Positions 8,213 through 17,790 of a stretch of DNA of 64,000 bases are shown here, one piece after another. The notes under the pieces were generated by a model. That model worked only from the letters and a program-made list of their open reading frames with translations. It made no database searches and was not told the origin of the DNA. A program made the position numbers and the translations under genes. Source of the DNA: Solobacterium sp. (GTDB lineage: Bacteria > Bacillota_I > Bacilli_A > Erysipelotrichales > Erysipelotrichaceae); assembly GCA_017432325.1 (NCBI GenBank), contig JAFRJJ010000083.1:52630-116629 (forward strand). Direction: 5' to 3'. Numbering within the stretch: the stretch's first letter is position 1; every line of letters begins with the position of its first letter.

Positions 8213-9226
8213 TTATGATGTTCTTTCAAAAATCAGTTCTTTATATTCCTCTGATCCCGGAGAGGCAATGCGTGCATAAATTACCGACCCGTTGATCGTC
8301 ATGCATAATTCCTCGGGTTCTTCCCCTTCTGAAACAAATCGGAAATACCATGAAGAGTCACAATCTGACAATGGTTCATGAACAATGGAATCCAGACGGT
8401 ATGTTTTTTCTTCATCATCCAGCTGATATGCCCGTACGGTGATCGTATCTTCCCAGCCTGAATAATCAAAGTTATAGCTTCCATCTTTGAAATCCGTTTC
8501 CTGTTTTGTACCGTCCGCAAGTATTGTTGTCTGATGCGTACTCGTCCAGAATCCCATCAGAAACAGTTGTGCTTCGTCGTCAGTGTTTTCAACATTTCTC
8601 CCGCTGTAAATCTTCTCTCCATCATGAAGAAGATATGTTTCCAGCAGTTCAATATCAGTTAATGCTTCATAATACAGATCATTGAAACCTTTCAGGATCC
8701 TGGAACCGCCTTCCGGTATAACATTGTCATAACTGATCGTATGTGATGATCTTTTGTACCCTCCGATTGTCTCGTCATTGAAGATCATTCTGATCGACGT
8801 AGAAGGCGCATCAAGAGCGATAAATTCGTCATCAAATGGCAGCTTATCCCATACGGAAAGATTGTTTTCTTTGATGTATTCGTTCAGACGGTCAAGTATC
8901 GTCTGATCCTTTACAAGATACCTGTATCCGCGGATCGGAATGTTATGCATGGGAGATGCTTCAGATGTATAGATGATCTGTCCATCTGTTTCCAATCTGA
9001 GTGAACTGCTGTTTGAATCTCCAAGCATACCTCCGCCGGTACTGAATCCAGCTTCAATTAAAGGTCCATGCTCAACAGTGACTTTTTTCAGCTGCGAAAG
9101 CGTTACTTTTTTGCTGAATTCATCAATGTCTTCATATTTCTTTTCTCCGGAAAAGCATGATGTCAGTGTCAGCATAATTCCTCCTGTGATCATTGACTGC
9201 AGTATGATTCGTATGATTCTCTTCAT
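8213..9226 (-). CDS. Lipoprotein of unknown function
   Basis: The 337-residue protein starts with a lipoprotein signal peptide. Basic residues (MKRIIR) are followed by a hydrophobic stretch and the lipobox LTSC, with Cys24 as the lipidated residue. The mature protein is acidic and probably faces outside. It shows no family motif that I recognise. The ATG at 9226 was chosen because GGGAGA lies just upstream and the signal peptide starts there, although the frame is open to 9283. It follows the DUF4139 gene by about 60 nt without a terminator, so the two may be cotranscribed. Confidence 0.75.
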   Translation of the reverse strand: MKRIIRIILQSMITGGIMLTLTSCFSGEKKYEDIDEFSKKVTLSQLKKVTVEHGPLIEAGFSTGGGMLGDSNSSSLRLETDGQIIYTSEASPMHNIPIRGYRYLVKDQTILDRLNEYIKENNLSVWDKLPFDDEFIALDAPSTSIRMIFNDETIGGYKRSSHTISYDNVIPEGGSRILKGFNDLYYEALTDIELLETYLLHDGEKIYSGRNVENTDDEAQLFLMGFWTSTHQTTILADGTKQETDFKDGSYNFDYSGWEDTITVRAYQLDDEEKTYRLDSIVHEPLSDCDSSWYFRFVSEGEEPEELCMTINGSVIYARIASPGSEEYKELIFERTS

Positions 9227-9288
9227 TGGTCTTCTCCCGTAGTAAATGCTGTTCATGGCATCAGACTGCCGCTGCAGGCACACCTGAA

Positions 9289-10884
9289 TCAGTACATTTT
9301 ATATCCGCATTCAGGGCAGAATTTCATATCATCCGGAACATCGTTTCCGCAGCAGGGACATACAGACGGCCGTACAGATTCATACAGCTGCTTATCCTTC
9401 GGCCAGCTGATGTTATATGCAAGATTCAGTACCTTTGTTTCTTTTGGACCAGCAGCGCACTTCCATGTCAGGATGCCGTTGTCTGCTGCTTCCGCATGAT
9501 CGTTGTTCTTTGTTTCAACAATGATGGTCTTTTCCTGTGAGGACGGGACCTGATCCTGAACAGTCACAGTAACCTCGGTATTCCTGCTGTTTGTCAGCTT
9601 CAGCTCATATACATACTCTGTTGTCCGCTGATTCTTGAGCAGCGCGTCAGATGTCTTACGCTTCTTTTCTGTCCGGCTGACCTGGATCCCTTCTGCTTTT
9701 CCAAGCGGAACATTCATAGTCTCTTTTGTCAGATCCGGTGCCACGGATGTTTCGCCGGAATAAACACCATTCAGGTAAATTCCTGCTGTTCCCCTGATGT
9801 CCGAAGGAAGATCCTTTGTCTTCAGTTTAGCCACCAGATATACATGGACATCCTTTTTCGGAACAGCCAGCAGCTCGTATTCAGCAGGAAGTTCATATAC
9901 CTTGAGATCAGCCATGACGCCCTTTGTACCGGAAGGTATCGTTTTCCTGCCGGGCAGAGTATATTCCGTCATTGTTTCTTCCGACGAAACCTCCGCGCCT
10001 TCTGTTTCAATGCGCGCCATTTCAACTGTTTCTTCGATATCCATACTGGTATCTTCAACAGCATCCATCATAGCCATCATGGGAGAGCTCATTGCCATCA
10101 TATTTCTCCCCATGGCAGCACTCTTCGCAAAAGTCTTGGGCTGCGGTTTTCTGAAACTCAGATATACAGGTGACAGTTCAGGAACGCTTCCGCCGGAAGG
10201 TGTGCTTGTCAGCAGGGAAACCGGGATATTTTCCCAGTCCTCATCTGTATTCTGACTGACCCTGGCTCTTGATTTCATCGTTACCGGGCCTTCAGCATCC
10301 GTGTGGATCTCATACACAAAATTCCACATCGCATGCACATCATGATACGTGAGTTCAAATGGATATGTTCCGGCTGAAGGAACTTCCAGAACAGCCGTAA
10401 TGACCGGAAGACTCTCCAGGCGTTCGGCCTCACTCAGATCTTTTTCCAGTTTTCTGATCCTGCTGTTGAGATCGTTGATCGAATCATACAATTTGTTCAG
10501 ACGGTCCGGCAGTCTGGTAATGTAGTTTTCAACATCTGTCAGATCCGGTTTGCTGGTTCCCTGGAATGCACCATTGCTTTTCCATAAGGATATCTGAAGT
10601 TCGTGGATCTCCTTCTGTCTCTGCAAAGCGGTCATATCTTCCCTGATCTTCGCAGATGGACGATCCTCAGGCTCATCTTCTGTTCCATAACTGAAGCGGA
10701 TGTCAGACAGTCCTGTTCCTGCAGGGAAAAACAGCTTGACCGTATCCGTATCAGAGCCATTGGAAAGTCCCAGGATACGAAGTGTATTGGTCCCCTGTTC
10801 CAGCACAACACTGCCCTTTCTTGTGATCTCTGCTCCTCTGCGGTATACCTGTACAGCAGATACTGTAGTCTGAATAGTCTGCAT
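9289..10884 (-). CDS. DUF4139 (mucoidy inhibitor MuiA-like) protein with C-terminal zinc ribbon
   Basis: The 531-residue protein matches the DUF4140/DUF4139 architecture. It has an N-terminal beta-rich domain (about 1-100) and a predicted coiled coil around 110-160. A long DUF4139 beta domain follows, with the usual TSTPSGGSVPELSPVYLSF-type segment. The last 22 residues carry two paired cysteines (CPCC and CPEC), a zinc-ribbon tail. There is no signal peptide. The molecular role of the family is poorly known. A Met/Ala-rich stretch near residues 255-275 interrupts the domain. AGGATAA precedes the start. Confidence 0.8.
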   Translation of the reverse strand: MQTIQTTVSAVQVYRRGAEITRKGSVVLEQGTNTLRILGLSNGSDTDTVKLFFPAGTGLSDIRFSYGTEDEPEDRPSAKIREDMTALQRQKEIHELQISLWKSNGAFQGTSKPDLTDVENYITRLPDRLNKLYDSINDLNSRIRKLEKDLSEAERLESLPVITAVLEVPSAGTYPFELTYHDVHAMWNFVYEIHTDAEGPVTMKSRARVSQNTDEDWENIPVSLLTSTPSGGSVPELSPVYLSFRKPQPKTFAKSAAMGRNMMAMSSPMMAMMDAVEDTSMDIEETVEMARIETEGAEVSSEETMTEYTLPGRKTIPSGTKGVMADLKVYELPAEYELLAVPKKDVHVYLVAKLKTKDLPSDIRGTAGIYLNGVYSGETSVAPDLTKETMNVPLGKAEGIQVSRTEKKRKTSDALLKNQRTTEYVYELKLTNSRNTEVTVTVQDQVPSSQEKTIIVETKNNDHAEAADNGILTWKCAAGPKETKVLNLAYNISWPKDKQLYESVRPSVCPCCGNDVPDDMKFCPECGYKMY

Positions 10885-11028
10885 ATATGTTATCCTCCGT
10901 TATTTTATGATCTGGTCAATATAGTTTCTGTTTTCATTGTAACAGTTAACTGCTGTCCGCACGAGGACATGCACCAAAAACTTCGAATTCTTAATTTATG
11001 ATCTCCTATAAAACATACTGTCCTGCAG

Positions 11029-11065
11029 AAAAAAGACCGTTTCCGGTCTGTTCCGGGAAACGATC
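11029..11065 (-). terminator. Terminator of the uxa operon
   Basis: On the minus strand GATCGTTTCC pairs with GGAAACGGTC (one wobble) and is followed by six T residues. It lies 13 nt after the uxaC stop codon. Confidence 0.85.
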
Positions 11066-11077
11066 TTTTCATGTGGA

Positions 11078-12517
11078 TTACAGTTGGAAATAACGTGCTG
11101 CGTTGTTGTAGCTGATACCTTCTACGATCTTCTTCAGAGAAGCTTCATAGTTCGGATATTCGCCGTTTTCTACCCAGTTGCCTACCATGTTGCACATGAT
11201 GCGGCGGAAATAGTCATGACGTGCATATGACAGGAATGAACGGGAATCCGTCAGCATTCCTACGAAGTTGCCGAGCAGACCGAGGTTTGCAAGGGCACGC
11301 ATCTGATCTTCCATACCGCTCTTTGTGTCATTGAACCACCATGCAGAACCAAGCTGGATCTTGCCGGGTACTTCGTCAGACTGGAAGCATCCAAGCAGTG
11401 TTCCGAGCAGTTCGTTGTCTACCGGGTTCAGGGAGTACAGAATGGTCTTAGGGCATTCTGCTGTCTTATCCAGTTCAGAGAGCAGGTCAGCGATCAGAGC
11501 GCCGCAGTTGTTCTGGGCGATCATATCGAAGCCTGTATCCGGTCCAAGCAGACGGAACATGCGTTCATTTGCATTTCTGTGGCAGGAATAGTGCAGCTGC
11601 ATCGCAATGCCAAGGCGGTGATAAGCTTTTCCGAGAGCCAGCAGAACAGCTGTCTGGTATTTCTCAGCTTCTTCTACTGTGATGCACTCACCGTTCATGA
11701 CCTTTGCATAAACAGCGTTGACTTCTTCAGCTGTTCCTTTACGGAACGGAATATAGTCAAGACCATGGTCACTTGCACGGCATCCCATTTCAGCAAAGAA
11801 TTCTACACGCTCGATCAGGGCTGCGATCACATCGTCAGCTGTTTCGAGTTTTTCTTTGCCGACACTCTTTGCGAGCTGGCCGATATACTGTGCGAAGCCT
11901 TCTTTGTTGATGTTGATCGCCTTGTCAGGACGGAAGGACGGGCATACTTTGACCGTGATCGTCTGATCTTCACGGATCTTCTTATGCCATTCCAGAGAAT
12001 CGACCGGGTCATCCGTAGTGCCGATGAATGCAACATTGGACTGCTTGATCAGACCGCGGACTGTCATGTTCGGGTCATTCTGCAGCATATCATTGCACTT
12101 ATTCCAGATCGCTTCTGCATTGTCCAGTGTCAGCGGTTCTTCAACGCCGAAGAACTTGTGCAGTTCCATATTGCACCAATGATACATCGGGTTGCCGATC
12201 GCCATTTCCAGTGCTTCAACAAACTTCAGGAAACGCTCGAAATCAGGCTTGTCCCCTGTGATGTATTCTTCCGGTACACCATTGGAGCGCATAACTCTCC
12301 ATTTATAGTGATCTCCGAAATAGGTACCGTCCGGATTCTTGCCGCCGAGCCATACTTCTGCCAGGTTGTTGAACCTTCTGTCTTCATAGATCTCTTTCGG
12401 AGAAATATGGCAGTGGTAGTCAACCAGAGGCATCTTGTCTGCATAATCATGGAACAGATGCTGTGCAGTCTCTGTTTCAAGCAGGAAGTTTTTATCCATA
12501 AATGCTTTCATTTTCAC
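11078..12517 (-). CDS. uxaC: Uronate isomerase (glucuronate/galacturonate isomerase)
   Basis: UxaC converts D-galacturonate to D-tagaturonate and D-glucuronate to D-fructuronate in the cytoplasm. The 479-residue protein has the amidohydrolase-like N-terminal metal motif DYHCHISP (HxH) and the family stretches YHWCNMELHKFFG, ATSDHGLDY-like (RASDHGLDYIPF) and LTDSRSFLSYARHDYFRR near the end. The GTG at 12517 has AGGAG 6 nt away; an ATG two codons later is also possible. It is the last gene of the uxa operon, 9 nt after kdgK1. It serves both hexuronate branches present in this window. Confidence 0.95.
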   Translation of the reverse strand: MKMKAFMDKNFLLETETAQHLFHDYADKMPLVDYHCHISPKEIYEDRRFNNLAEVWLGGKNPDGTYFGDHYKWRVMRSNGVPEEYITGDKPDFERFLKFVEALEMAIGNPMYHWCNMELHKFFGVEEPLTLDNAEAIWNKCNDMLQNDPNMTVRGLIKQSNVAFIGTTDDPVDSLEWHKKIREDQTITVKVCPSFRPDKAININKEGFAQYIGQLAKSVGKEKLETADDVIAALIERVEFFAEMGCRASDHGLDYIPFRKGTAEEVNAVYAKVMNGECITVEEAEKYQTAVLLALGKAYHRLGIAMQLHYSCHRNANERMFRLLGPDTGFDMIAQNNCGALIADLLSELDKTAECPKTILYSLNPVDNELLGTLLGCFQSDEVPGKIQLGSAWWFNDTKSGMEDQMRALANLGLLGNFVGMLTDSRSFLSYARHDYFRRIMCNMVGNWVENGEYPNYEASLKKIVEGISYNNAARYFQL

Positions 12518-12526
12518 TTATCACTC

Positions 12527-13612
12527 CTATCTCTTGATATCGTAGTTCATGTTCATCAGATTGCGGATGGACTCTACGTCGTCAATGATGTTTCCATCGC
12601 CGTGGATCGTATGCTTGATCACGCTGCTGGCAACCGCAAAGTTGACCATATCCATCGGTTTGTAGTTGTTCATCATCGCATAGATCAGACCGCTGGCAAA
12701 GGCATCTCCGCCGCCGACTCTGTCCAGAATGTTGAATGTGAACATCTTGCTTTCGAATGTATGTCCCTGGTACCACATATATGCCATCAGACTGTTTTCA
12801 CTGCCTGAATGAGCATAACGTACGTGGCGGGCAATGCACTTCAGGTTCGGATATCTCTCAATGAACTTCTGGAAGACCTCATCCTGATCCTCATAATTCG
12901 GATGCATGCTGAGACCGTCTTTCCAGTCACCCTTTGAATGATCTTCTTCATCCTTCCAGAGATGATACGGTTCGATTCCGAAAAGTACATCTACATACGG
13001 CAGGCACTGTGTGCAGTAGTCCCTGGCTTCTTCCCATGTCCAGAGCAATGAACGGAAGTTGCCGTCAAAGCTGACTGTCAGCCCCTTTTCCTTCGCTGTC
13101 TTCATCAGACGGAGTGTGAATTCCGCACAGCTCGGGCTTAATGCCGGTGTAATGCCGGACAGATGCAGCCAGTCGAATCCTTCCAGCAGTGCATCTGCAT
13201 TGATTCCCGAGAAGTCAAACTCTGCGATCGCACTGTGTTTGCGGTCATAGGTCACACGGGACGGACGGATTCCGTATCCGGTTTCCAGATAATAGACACC
13301 CATTCTGTGCGTCGGTGTCTGTTCATGTGTGGACAGAATCACCGGTGTGCAGTGTACGTCGTTGCTGCGTAGCATACGGACCGCGCTCTTGCCCAGGGAA
13401 TTATCCGGAACAACACTGAAGAATGTACTGTCGATTTTCAGATTGGCCAGAGCGAGCGCAATGTTCGCTTCACTTCCGCCATAGCTGATTTCAAAGTTCG
13501 TCGCAACCCGGATCTTGTCATAGTTCGGAGGAGTCAGACGCATCATGACTTCACCGAATGTAATGAAACGGTTGTTCGGATTGCTGCTGATCAGAGGATT
13601 ATGATGTTCCAT
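12527..13612 (-). CDS. kdgK: PfkB-family sugar kinase, probable 2-dehydro-3-deoxygluconokinase (copy 1)
   Basis: This 361-residue ribokinase-fold kinase probably phosphorylates 2-keto-3-deoxygluconate to KDPG. It has the N-terminal substrate motif ISYGGSEANIALALANL and the PfkB signature DRVGGGDAFASGL, whose Asp is the catalytic base. A family-typical insert around 205-235 is longer than in copy 2. AGGAG stands 7 nt before the ATG. It lies between a second kdgK-like gene and uxaC. Having two such kinases suggests one may prefer another keto-deoxy sugar acid, so the exact substrate is uncertain. Confidence 0.82.
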   Translation of the reverse strand: MEHHNPLISSNPNNRFITFGEVMMRLTPPNYDKIRVATNFEISYGGSEANIALALANLKIDSTFFSVVPDNSLGKSAVRMLRSNDVHCTPVILSTHEQTPTHRMGVYYLETGYGIRPSRVTYDRKHSAIAEFDFSGINADALLEGFDWLHLSGITPALSPSCAEFTLRLMKTAKEKGLTVSFDGNFRSLLWTWEEARDYCTQCLPYVDVLFGIEPYHLWKDEEDHSKGDWKDGLSMHPNYEDQDEVFQKFIERYPNLKCIARHVRYAHSGSENSLMAYMWYQGHTFESKMFTFNILDRVGGGDAFASGLIYAMMNNYKPMDMVNFAVASSVIKHTIHGDGNIIDDVESIRNLMNMNYDIKR

Positions 13613-13649
13613 ATCATTTCTCCTGTCTTATACTGTACTGTCTGTAAAC

Positions 13650-14678
13650 TCAACGCTGGATTCTTCCGGATCCATCACCGCCGGCAAGCTTTTCAACCTC
13701 GGACACTGTCATCATGTTGTAGTCGCCTTCGATCGTGTGTTTCAGAGCAGATGCCGCAACTGCGAACTCAACTGCAGCCTGTGTGCTGTAGCCGTTGAGG
13801 AGTGCATAGATCAGGCCGCCGCCGAAGCTGTCGCCGCCGCCGACTCTGTCAATGATGCGCAGTTCATACTTCTTGGAGAAGCAGTACTCATCGGATGCGA
13901 CGTCGTACAGCATAGCGCTCCAGCCGTTATCAGATGCACTGTGGGATTCACGGAGCGTGATCGCAACTTTTTCAAATCCGAATTTATCTGCAAGCTGTTT
14001 TGCTACAGACTTGTAACCTTCATGATTCAGCTGACCGCCGTAAATATTTGTAGCTTCAGCTTCGATTCCGAATACATCTTTTGCGTCTTCTTCATTAGAG
14101 ATGCAGACATCGACATACTGGCAGAGATCAGTCATGGCAGCTCTTGCCTGTTCACGTGTCCAGAGCTTTCCGCGATAGTTCAGGTCGCAGGAGATCTTCA
14201 GGCCCTTTGCTTTGGCAGCCTTGCATGCCTGACGTGTGATCTCGACAACGTTCTCACCGAGAGCCGGTGTGATTCCTGTGAAATGGAACCATTCAGCACC
14301 ATCGAAGATCTCATCCCAATTGAAGTCTTCCGGCTTTGCAAGCTGGATCGCGCTGTTCGCACGGTCATAAATGCAGACACTGCCGCGCTGGGAAGCACCC
14401 TTTTCGTTGTAATAGATACCTACTCTGTCACCGCCGCGTGTGATCTTCGTTGTATCAACGCCATATCTGCGGAGACTGTTGACTGCAGCCTGTCCAATTG
14501 CATGAGCCGGGAGCTTCGTTACAAATGCTGTATCAACACCATAATTGGCAAGGGAAACAGCGACATTGGCTTCGCCGCCGCCAAATGTGAATTCCAATGT
14601 GCTCGCCTGAACAAAGCGCTCATAGTTGAACGGCTGCAGACGAACCATCAGTTCACCGAAGGTTACTACTCTGCTCAT
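13650..14678 (-). CDS. kdgK: 2-dehydro-3-deoxygluconokinase (copy 2)
   Basis: This 342-residue PfkB kinase has FTFGGGEANVAVSLANYG at the N-terminus and the C-terminal signature DRVGGGDSFGGGLIYALL with the catalytic Asp. The length matches KdgK of Bacillota. It lies 5 nt after eda, the enzyme that uses its product, which makes it the better candidate for the dedicated KDG kinase. It is clearly diverged from copy 1 downstream, for example in the central segment, so a recent duplication is unlikely. It acts in the cytoplasm using ATP. Confidence 0.88.
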   Translation of the reverse strand: MSRVVTFGELMVRLQPFNYERFVQASTLEFTFGGGEANVAVSLANYGVDTAFVTKLPAHAIGQAAVNSLRRYGVDTTKITRGGDRVGIYYNEKGASQRGSVCIYDRANSAIQLAKPEDFNWDEIFDGAEWFHFTGITPALGENVVEITRQACKAAKAKGLKISCDLNYRGKLWTREQARAAMTDLCQYVDVCISNEEDAKDVFGIEAEATNIYGGQLNHEGYKSVAKQLADKFGFEKVAITLRESHSASDNGWSAMLYDVASDEYCFSKKYELRIIDRVGGGDSFGGGLIYALLNGYSTQAAVEFAVAASALKHTIEGDYNMMTVSEVEKLAGGDGSGRIQR

Positions 14679-14683
14679 TCTGA

Positions 14684-15325
14684 TCAGCCTCTGACTCTGT
14701 CAACGATCTCTCTTGTCTGTTTGCAGAGGTCAATGATCTTTTCCCAGTTTCCGCTTTCGATATCGTCAGCCTTAACCATATATGTGCCGCCACAAGCTGC
14801 GATGACGGGGCAGGACAGATATTCTTCCAGGTTCTTCAGGTTAACGCCGCCTGTAGGCATTACCTTGAACATCGGGAACGGTGCACTCAGAGACTTGATC
14901 TTCTTCAGACCGCCGGACTCTTCAGCCGGGAAGAACTTGACGACTTCATATCCGTAAGGAAGCGCCATCTGATATTCTGTTGCCGTTGTAACACCAGGGA
15001 AGTACTGGATGTTGAGTTCAACGCACTTGTCAGCGAGTGTTTTGCTGAAACCGGGTGAAACGATGAACTGTGCGCCTGCATCGACAGCTGCCTGTGCCTG
15101 TTCTTCTGTAAGAACTGTACCTGCGCCAACGATCATTTCAGGGCATGTTTCTTTCATGATGCGGATCGCTTTGTCAGCACCTGCTGCACGGAAAGTAACT
15201 TCCGCAACGGGCAGACCGCCCTCGCACAGTGCTTTTGCAAGCGGAGCAGCATCTCTTTCAGGGTTGCTCAGTTTGATAACCGGTACTACACCGATCTTGG
15301 AGATTGCTTCATTAAGCTGATTCAT
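14684..15325 (-). CDS. eda: KDPG / 4-hydroxy-2-oxoglutarate aldolase
   Basis: This class I aldolase of 213 residues splits KDPG into pyruvate and glyceraldehyde 3-phosphate. It has EVTFRAAGA near residues 38-46, VGAGTVLT, and the Schiff-base Lys in VVKFFPAE. PTGGVNLKN contributes to the phosphate site. AGGAGG precedes the start. The gene begins after a 110-nt gap, the largest in the operon, so an internal promoter is possible. A second, longer aldolase gene with an extra domain occurs at 36142-37107, so the cell has at least two. Confidence 0.93.
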   Translation of the reverse strand: MNQLNEAISKIGVVPVIKLSNPERDAAPLAKALCEGGLPVAEVTFRAAGADKAIRIMKETCPEMIVGAGTVLTEEQAQAAVDAGAQFIVSPGFSKTLADKCVELNIQYFPGVTTATEYQMALPYGYEVVKFFPAEESGGLKKIKSLSAPFPMFKVMPTGGVNLKNLEEYLSCPVIAACGGTYMVKADDIESGNWEKIIDLCKQTREIVDRVRG

Positions 15326-15387
15326 ATTATTTTTCCTCCTGTTATTTCCTACATTTATTATGCGGTAAATTCTGTTGTGTATTACAT

Positions 15388-15401
15388 TGCCTGATTTGGC
15401 A
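15388..15401. promoter_or_regulatory. Small palindrome in the gap upstream of eda
   Basis: TGCC and GGCA flank a 6-nt spacer inside the 110-nt gap before eda. It could be part of an operator or an internal promoter region, but the arms are short. Confidence 0.2.
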
Positions 15402-15435
15402 TCATAATTGTATTTATTGCTTTTATTGTTAGGGC

Positions 15436-16290
15436 TTACAATTCATCATACAGCCGCTGCAGATACAGTCTGGATGTTTCGGCATTTTCATTGCTGGTGT
15501 TTTCCAGTGTTGCCTGAATATACGGTTTCCTTGCTTTCATGAAGCGGAGGATCTCCGTATAGTCCATTTCACCTGTACCTGCCGCAATGCTCTTGAGATC
15601 ATTTCCTGCAGGGACATAGTCCTTCAGATGAACGACAGCAATATCATCTCCCAGCAGTTCGATCGTTTTGGCAAAGATCTCATCTCTCTGACCGGTATTT
15701 TCCGGGCAAAGCAGATTGACCGGGTCGAAGATGATACGCAGGTTCGGACTGGCGATCGCATCAAGTACGATGCGTGCACGTTCAGGTGTGCATACGATAT
15801 GTTTCCATACCGGTTCGATTGCCATACTGACACCGTATTTTTCGGCACATTCAACAACAGGCGCTAGTCCTTTGATGAATGTTTCCAAAGCTTCTTTCGA
15901 ATGCGTATTCGCATCCATCTTGTACTCAGCGTTCGGAGCTCCTGTTTCCGTTCCGACAACCGACGCACCGAGTACGGACGCGACCCGCAGATGCGCATAA
16001 TAGCGTGACTGTATTTCCTTCAGTTTTTCCGGATCCGGATGAGCCAGATTCAGATAGCATCCCAGTACAGCCACATCCAGACCTTCACGTTCAAAAACAC
16101 GTTTGGTATAACGGCCCAGTCCCTCTGTCAGTGCAGCCGCGTCAAATGTATATCCTTTGATGACTTTGGAATAAGCGAGATGTACACATGAGAAGCCTTC
16201 TTCCCTTGCTTTTTTCGCCCGTTCTTCCATTGTCTGCAGTTCAGGTGCCAGACCGGTGTTGATATCGTGGAGACGAATACCTAATTGCAT
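15436..16290 (-). CDS. Sugar phosphate isomerase/epimerase-like TIM-barrel protein
   Basis: This 284-residue protein belongs to the AP-endonuclease-2 / xylose-isomerase-like TIM-barrel superfamily. Metal-ligand segments visible are AIEPVWKHI (Glu near 150), IIFDPVNLL (Asp), VVHLKDYVP (His) and the late QATLENTSNE (Glu). Members isomerise or epimerise sugars, sugar phosphates or keto acids. None of the standard hexuronate steps is missing here, so its role in the uxa operon is open; an epimerase of an uronate or aldonate is conceivable. GAGGAAC precedes the ATG. It lies 21 nt downstream of uxaA. Confidence 0.75.
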   Translation of the reverse strand: MQLGIRLHDINTGLAPELQTMEERAKKAREEGFSCVHLAYSKVIKGYTFDAAALTEGLGRYTKRVFEREGLDVAVLGCYLNLAHPDPEKLKEIQSRYYAHLRVASVLGASVVGTETGAPNAEYKMDANTHSKEALETFIKGLAPVVECAEKYGVSMAIEPVWKHIVCTPERARIVLDAIASPNLRIIFDPVNLLCPENTGQRDEIFAKTIELLGDDIAVVHLKDYVPAGNDLKSIAAGTGEMDYTEILRFMKARKPYIQATLENTSNENAETSRLYLQRLYDEL

Positions 16291-16311
16291 AGCTGTTCCT
16301 CTTTCCGCTGC

Positions 16312-17784
16312 TTACAGAACAACGCCGTCCTTGAAGATCGAGATCTCACGGAATCCTTTGCGTTCAGAACTGGTCAGCTTACCGGAAGCTGTCTGGATCA
16401 CCAGATCAAGCAGATCTGCGCCGGCTTCATCAAGTGTCTTGTCACCGTCTGCTACAGCACCGGCATTGAAATCGACCCAGTTCGCTTTCTTTGTTGCAAG
16501 CGGTGTATTGGTTGCGATCTTCAGTGTGGGTGCAGGTGCGCCGAACGGTGTTCCTCTTCCTGTCGTAAACAGGATCATATGTGCTCCGGCAGCAGTCAGA
16601 GCAGTTGCGGATACCAGGTCATTGCCAGGTCCGTAGAGCAGGTTGAGACCCTTTGTCTTGACTGAATCAGCGTAGCCGATTACATCAACGATCGGAGCAG
16701 TTCCGCCCTTCTGTACACAGCCGCAGGATTTGTCTTCCAGTGTTGTGATACCGCCCTGCTTGTTGCCTGGTGAAGGATTGTCGTAAACAACTTCATTATG
16801 GGAAATAAAGTAGTTCTTGAACCCGTTCAGCATATCGGATGCCTTCTGGAAAACTTCCTCGCTGACACATCTGTCAAGCAGGAAACTTTCAGCACCGAAC
16901 ATTTCCGGAACTTCTGTCAGTACAGTTGTTCCGCCCATTGCTGTCATCAGATCGGAGAATCTGCCGACAGTCGGGTTTGCTGTAATTCCGGACAGTCCGT
17001 CGGAGCCGCCGCACTTCATGCCGACGACAAGCTCACTGACCGGCATTTCTTCACGTTCAAATTTTGAAGCATATGCTGCGCATTCTTCCAGCAGCTGTCT
17101 TCCGGCTTCAAACTCATCTTCAACCTGCTGGCATGTCAGGAATTTCACCCTGTCAGGGTTATATTCACCGAGTTCCTGAAGGAACTGCTCATGTGTCAGG
17201 TTCTCACAGCCAAGGCTCAGTACCAGTACTGCACCTGCATTCGGATGACGTACCAAAGCAGCAAGCAGTTTTCTTGTCTGTGCATGGTCATGTCCGGTCT
17301 GGGAGCAGCCGAACGGATGTGTAAATGTATACAGTCCGTCGATGGATCCTTTGACAAGATCCTGATTCTCTCTGACCAGAGTCTTTGCGACATCATTGAC
17401 GCAGCCGACAGTCGGAATGATCCAGATCTCATTGCGCACAGCAGCTCTGCCATCTTCCCTGCGGTAACCCATAAAAGTACGCGGTTCCAGAGGTGTGACC
17501 TGCGGATTTGTCGGACAGTAGTTGTATTCTACTTCGCCGGACAGGTTGGTCGCCATGTTATGTGTATGGACCCACTGACCGGGATTGATATCGGAGGTTG
17601 CATGTCCGATCGGCAGTCCGTATTTCCGGACGATCTCACCTGAAGCGATCGGCTTCAGGGCAGCCTTATGGCCCTGCGGAATATTCTCGATGATCTTTAC
17701 ACCATCAAATTCCGTACCGGCCTCGATCGGATGAAGTGCTACCGCGACATTATCGTTCTCATTGATCTTGATAAAATCAAGCAT
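16312..17784 (-). CDS. uxaA: Altronate dehydratase
   Basis: UxaA dehydrates D-altronate to 2-keto-3-deoxygluconate using a divalent metal. The 490-residue protein has the small N-terminal SAF-like domain (about 1-90, with VALHPIEAG). The large UxaA/GarD domain begins at RNEIWIIPTVGCVND and continues with FTHPFGCSQTGHDHAQT and MKCGGSDGLSGITANP. Length and motifs are complete. AAAGGAG lies upstream of the ATG, and the gene starts 6 nt after uxaB. This is the third step of the galacturonate branch. Confidence 0.95.
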   Translation of the reverse strand: MLDFIKINENDNVAVALHPIEAGTEFDGVKIIENIPQGHKAALKPIASGEIVRKYGLPIGHATSDINPGQWVHTHNMATNLSGEVEYNYCPTNPQVTPLEPRTFMGYRREDGRAAVRNEIWIIPTVGCVNDVAKTLVRENQDLVKGSIDGLYTFTHPFGCSQTGHDHAQTRKLLAALVRHPNAGAVLVLSLGCENLTHEQFLQELGEYNPDRVKFLTCQQVEDEFEAGRQLLEECAAYASKFEREEMPVSELVVGMKCGGSDGLSGITANPTVGRFSDLMTAMGGTTVLTEVPEMFGAESFLLDRCVSEEVFQKASDMLNGFKNYFISHNEVVYDNPSPGNKQGGITTLEDKSCGCVQKGGTAPIVDVIGYADSVKTKGLNLLYGPGNDLVSATALTAAGAHMILFTTGRGTPFGAPAPTLKIATNTPLATKKANWVDFNAGAVADGDKTLDEAGADLLDLVIQTASGKLTSSERKGFREISIFKDGVVL

Positions 17785-17790
17785 GGCAGC

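Noticed and set aside
11579..12808. Rightward open frame of about 409 codons opposite uxaC and kdgK1
   Set aside because: It is antisense to two well-supported enzymes, rich in Cys, His and Phe, and lacks a recognisable domain or ribosome site. It is a codon-bias shadow.
13737..14957. Rightward open frame of about 406 codons opposite kdgK2 and eda
   Set aside because: Same reason: antisense to clear enzymes, low-complexity composition, no domain.
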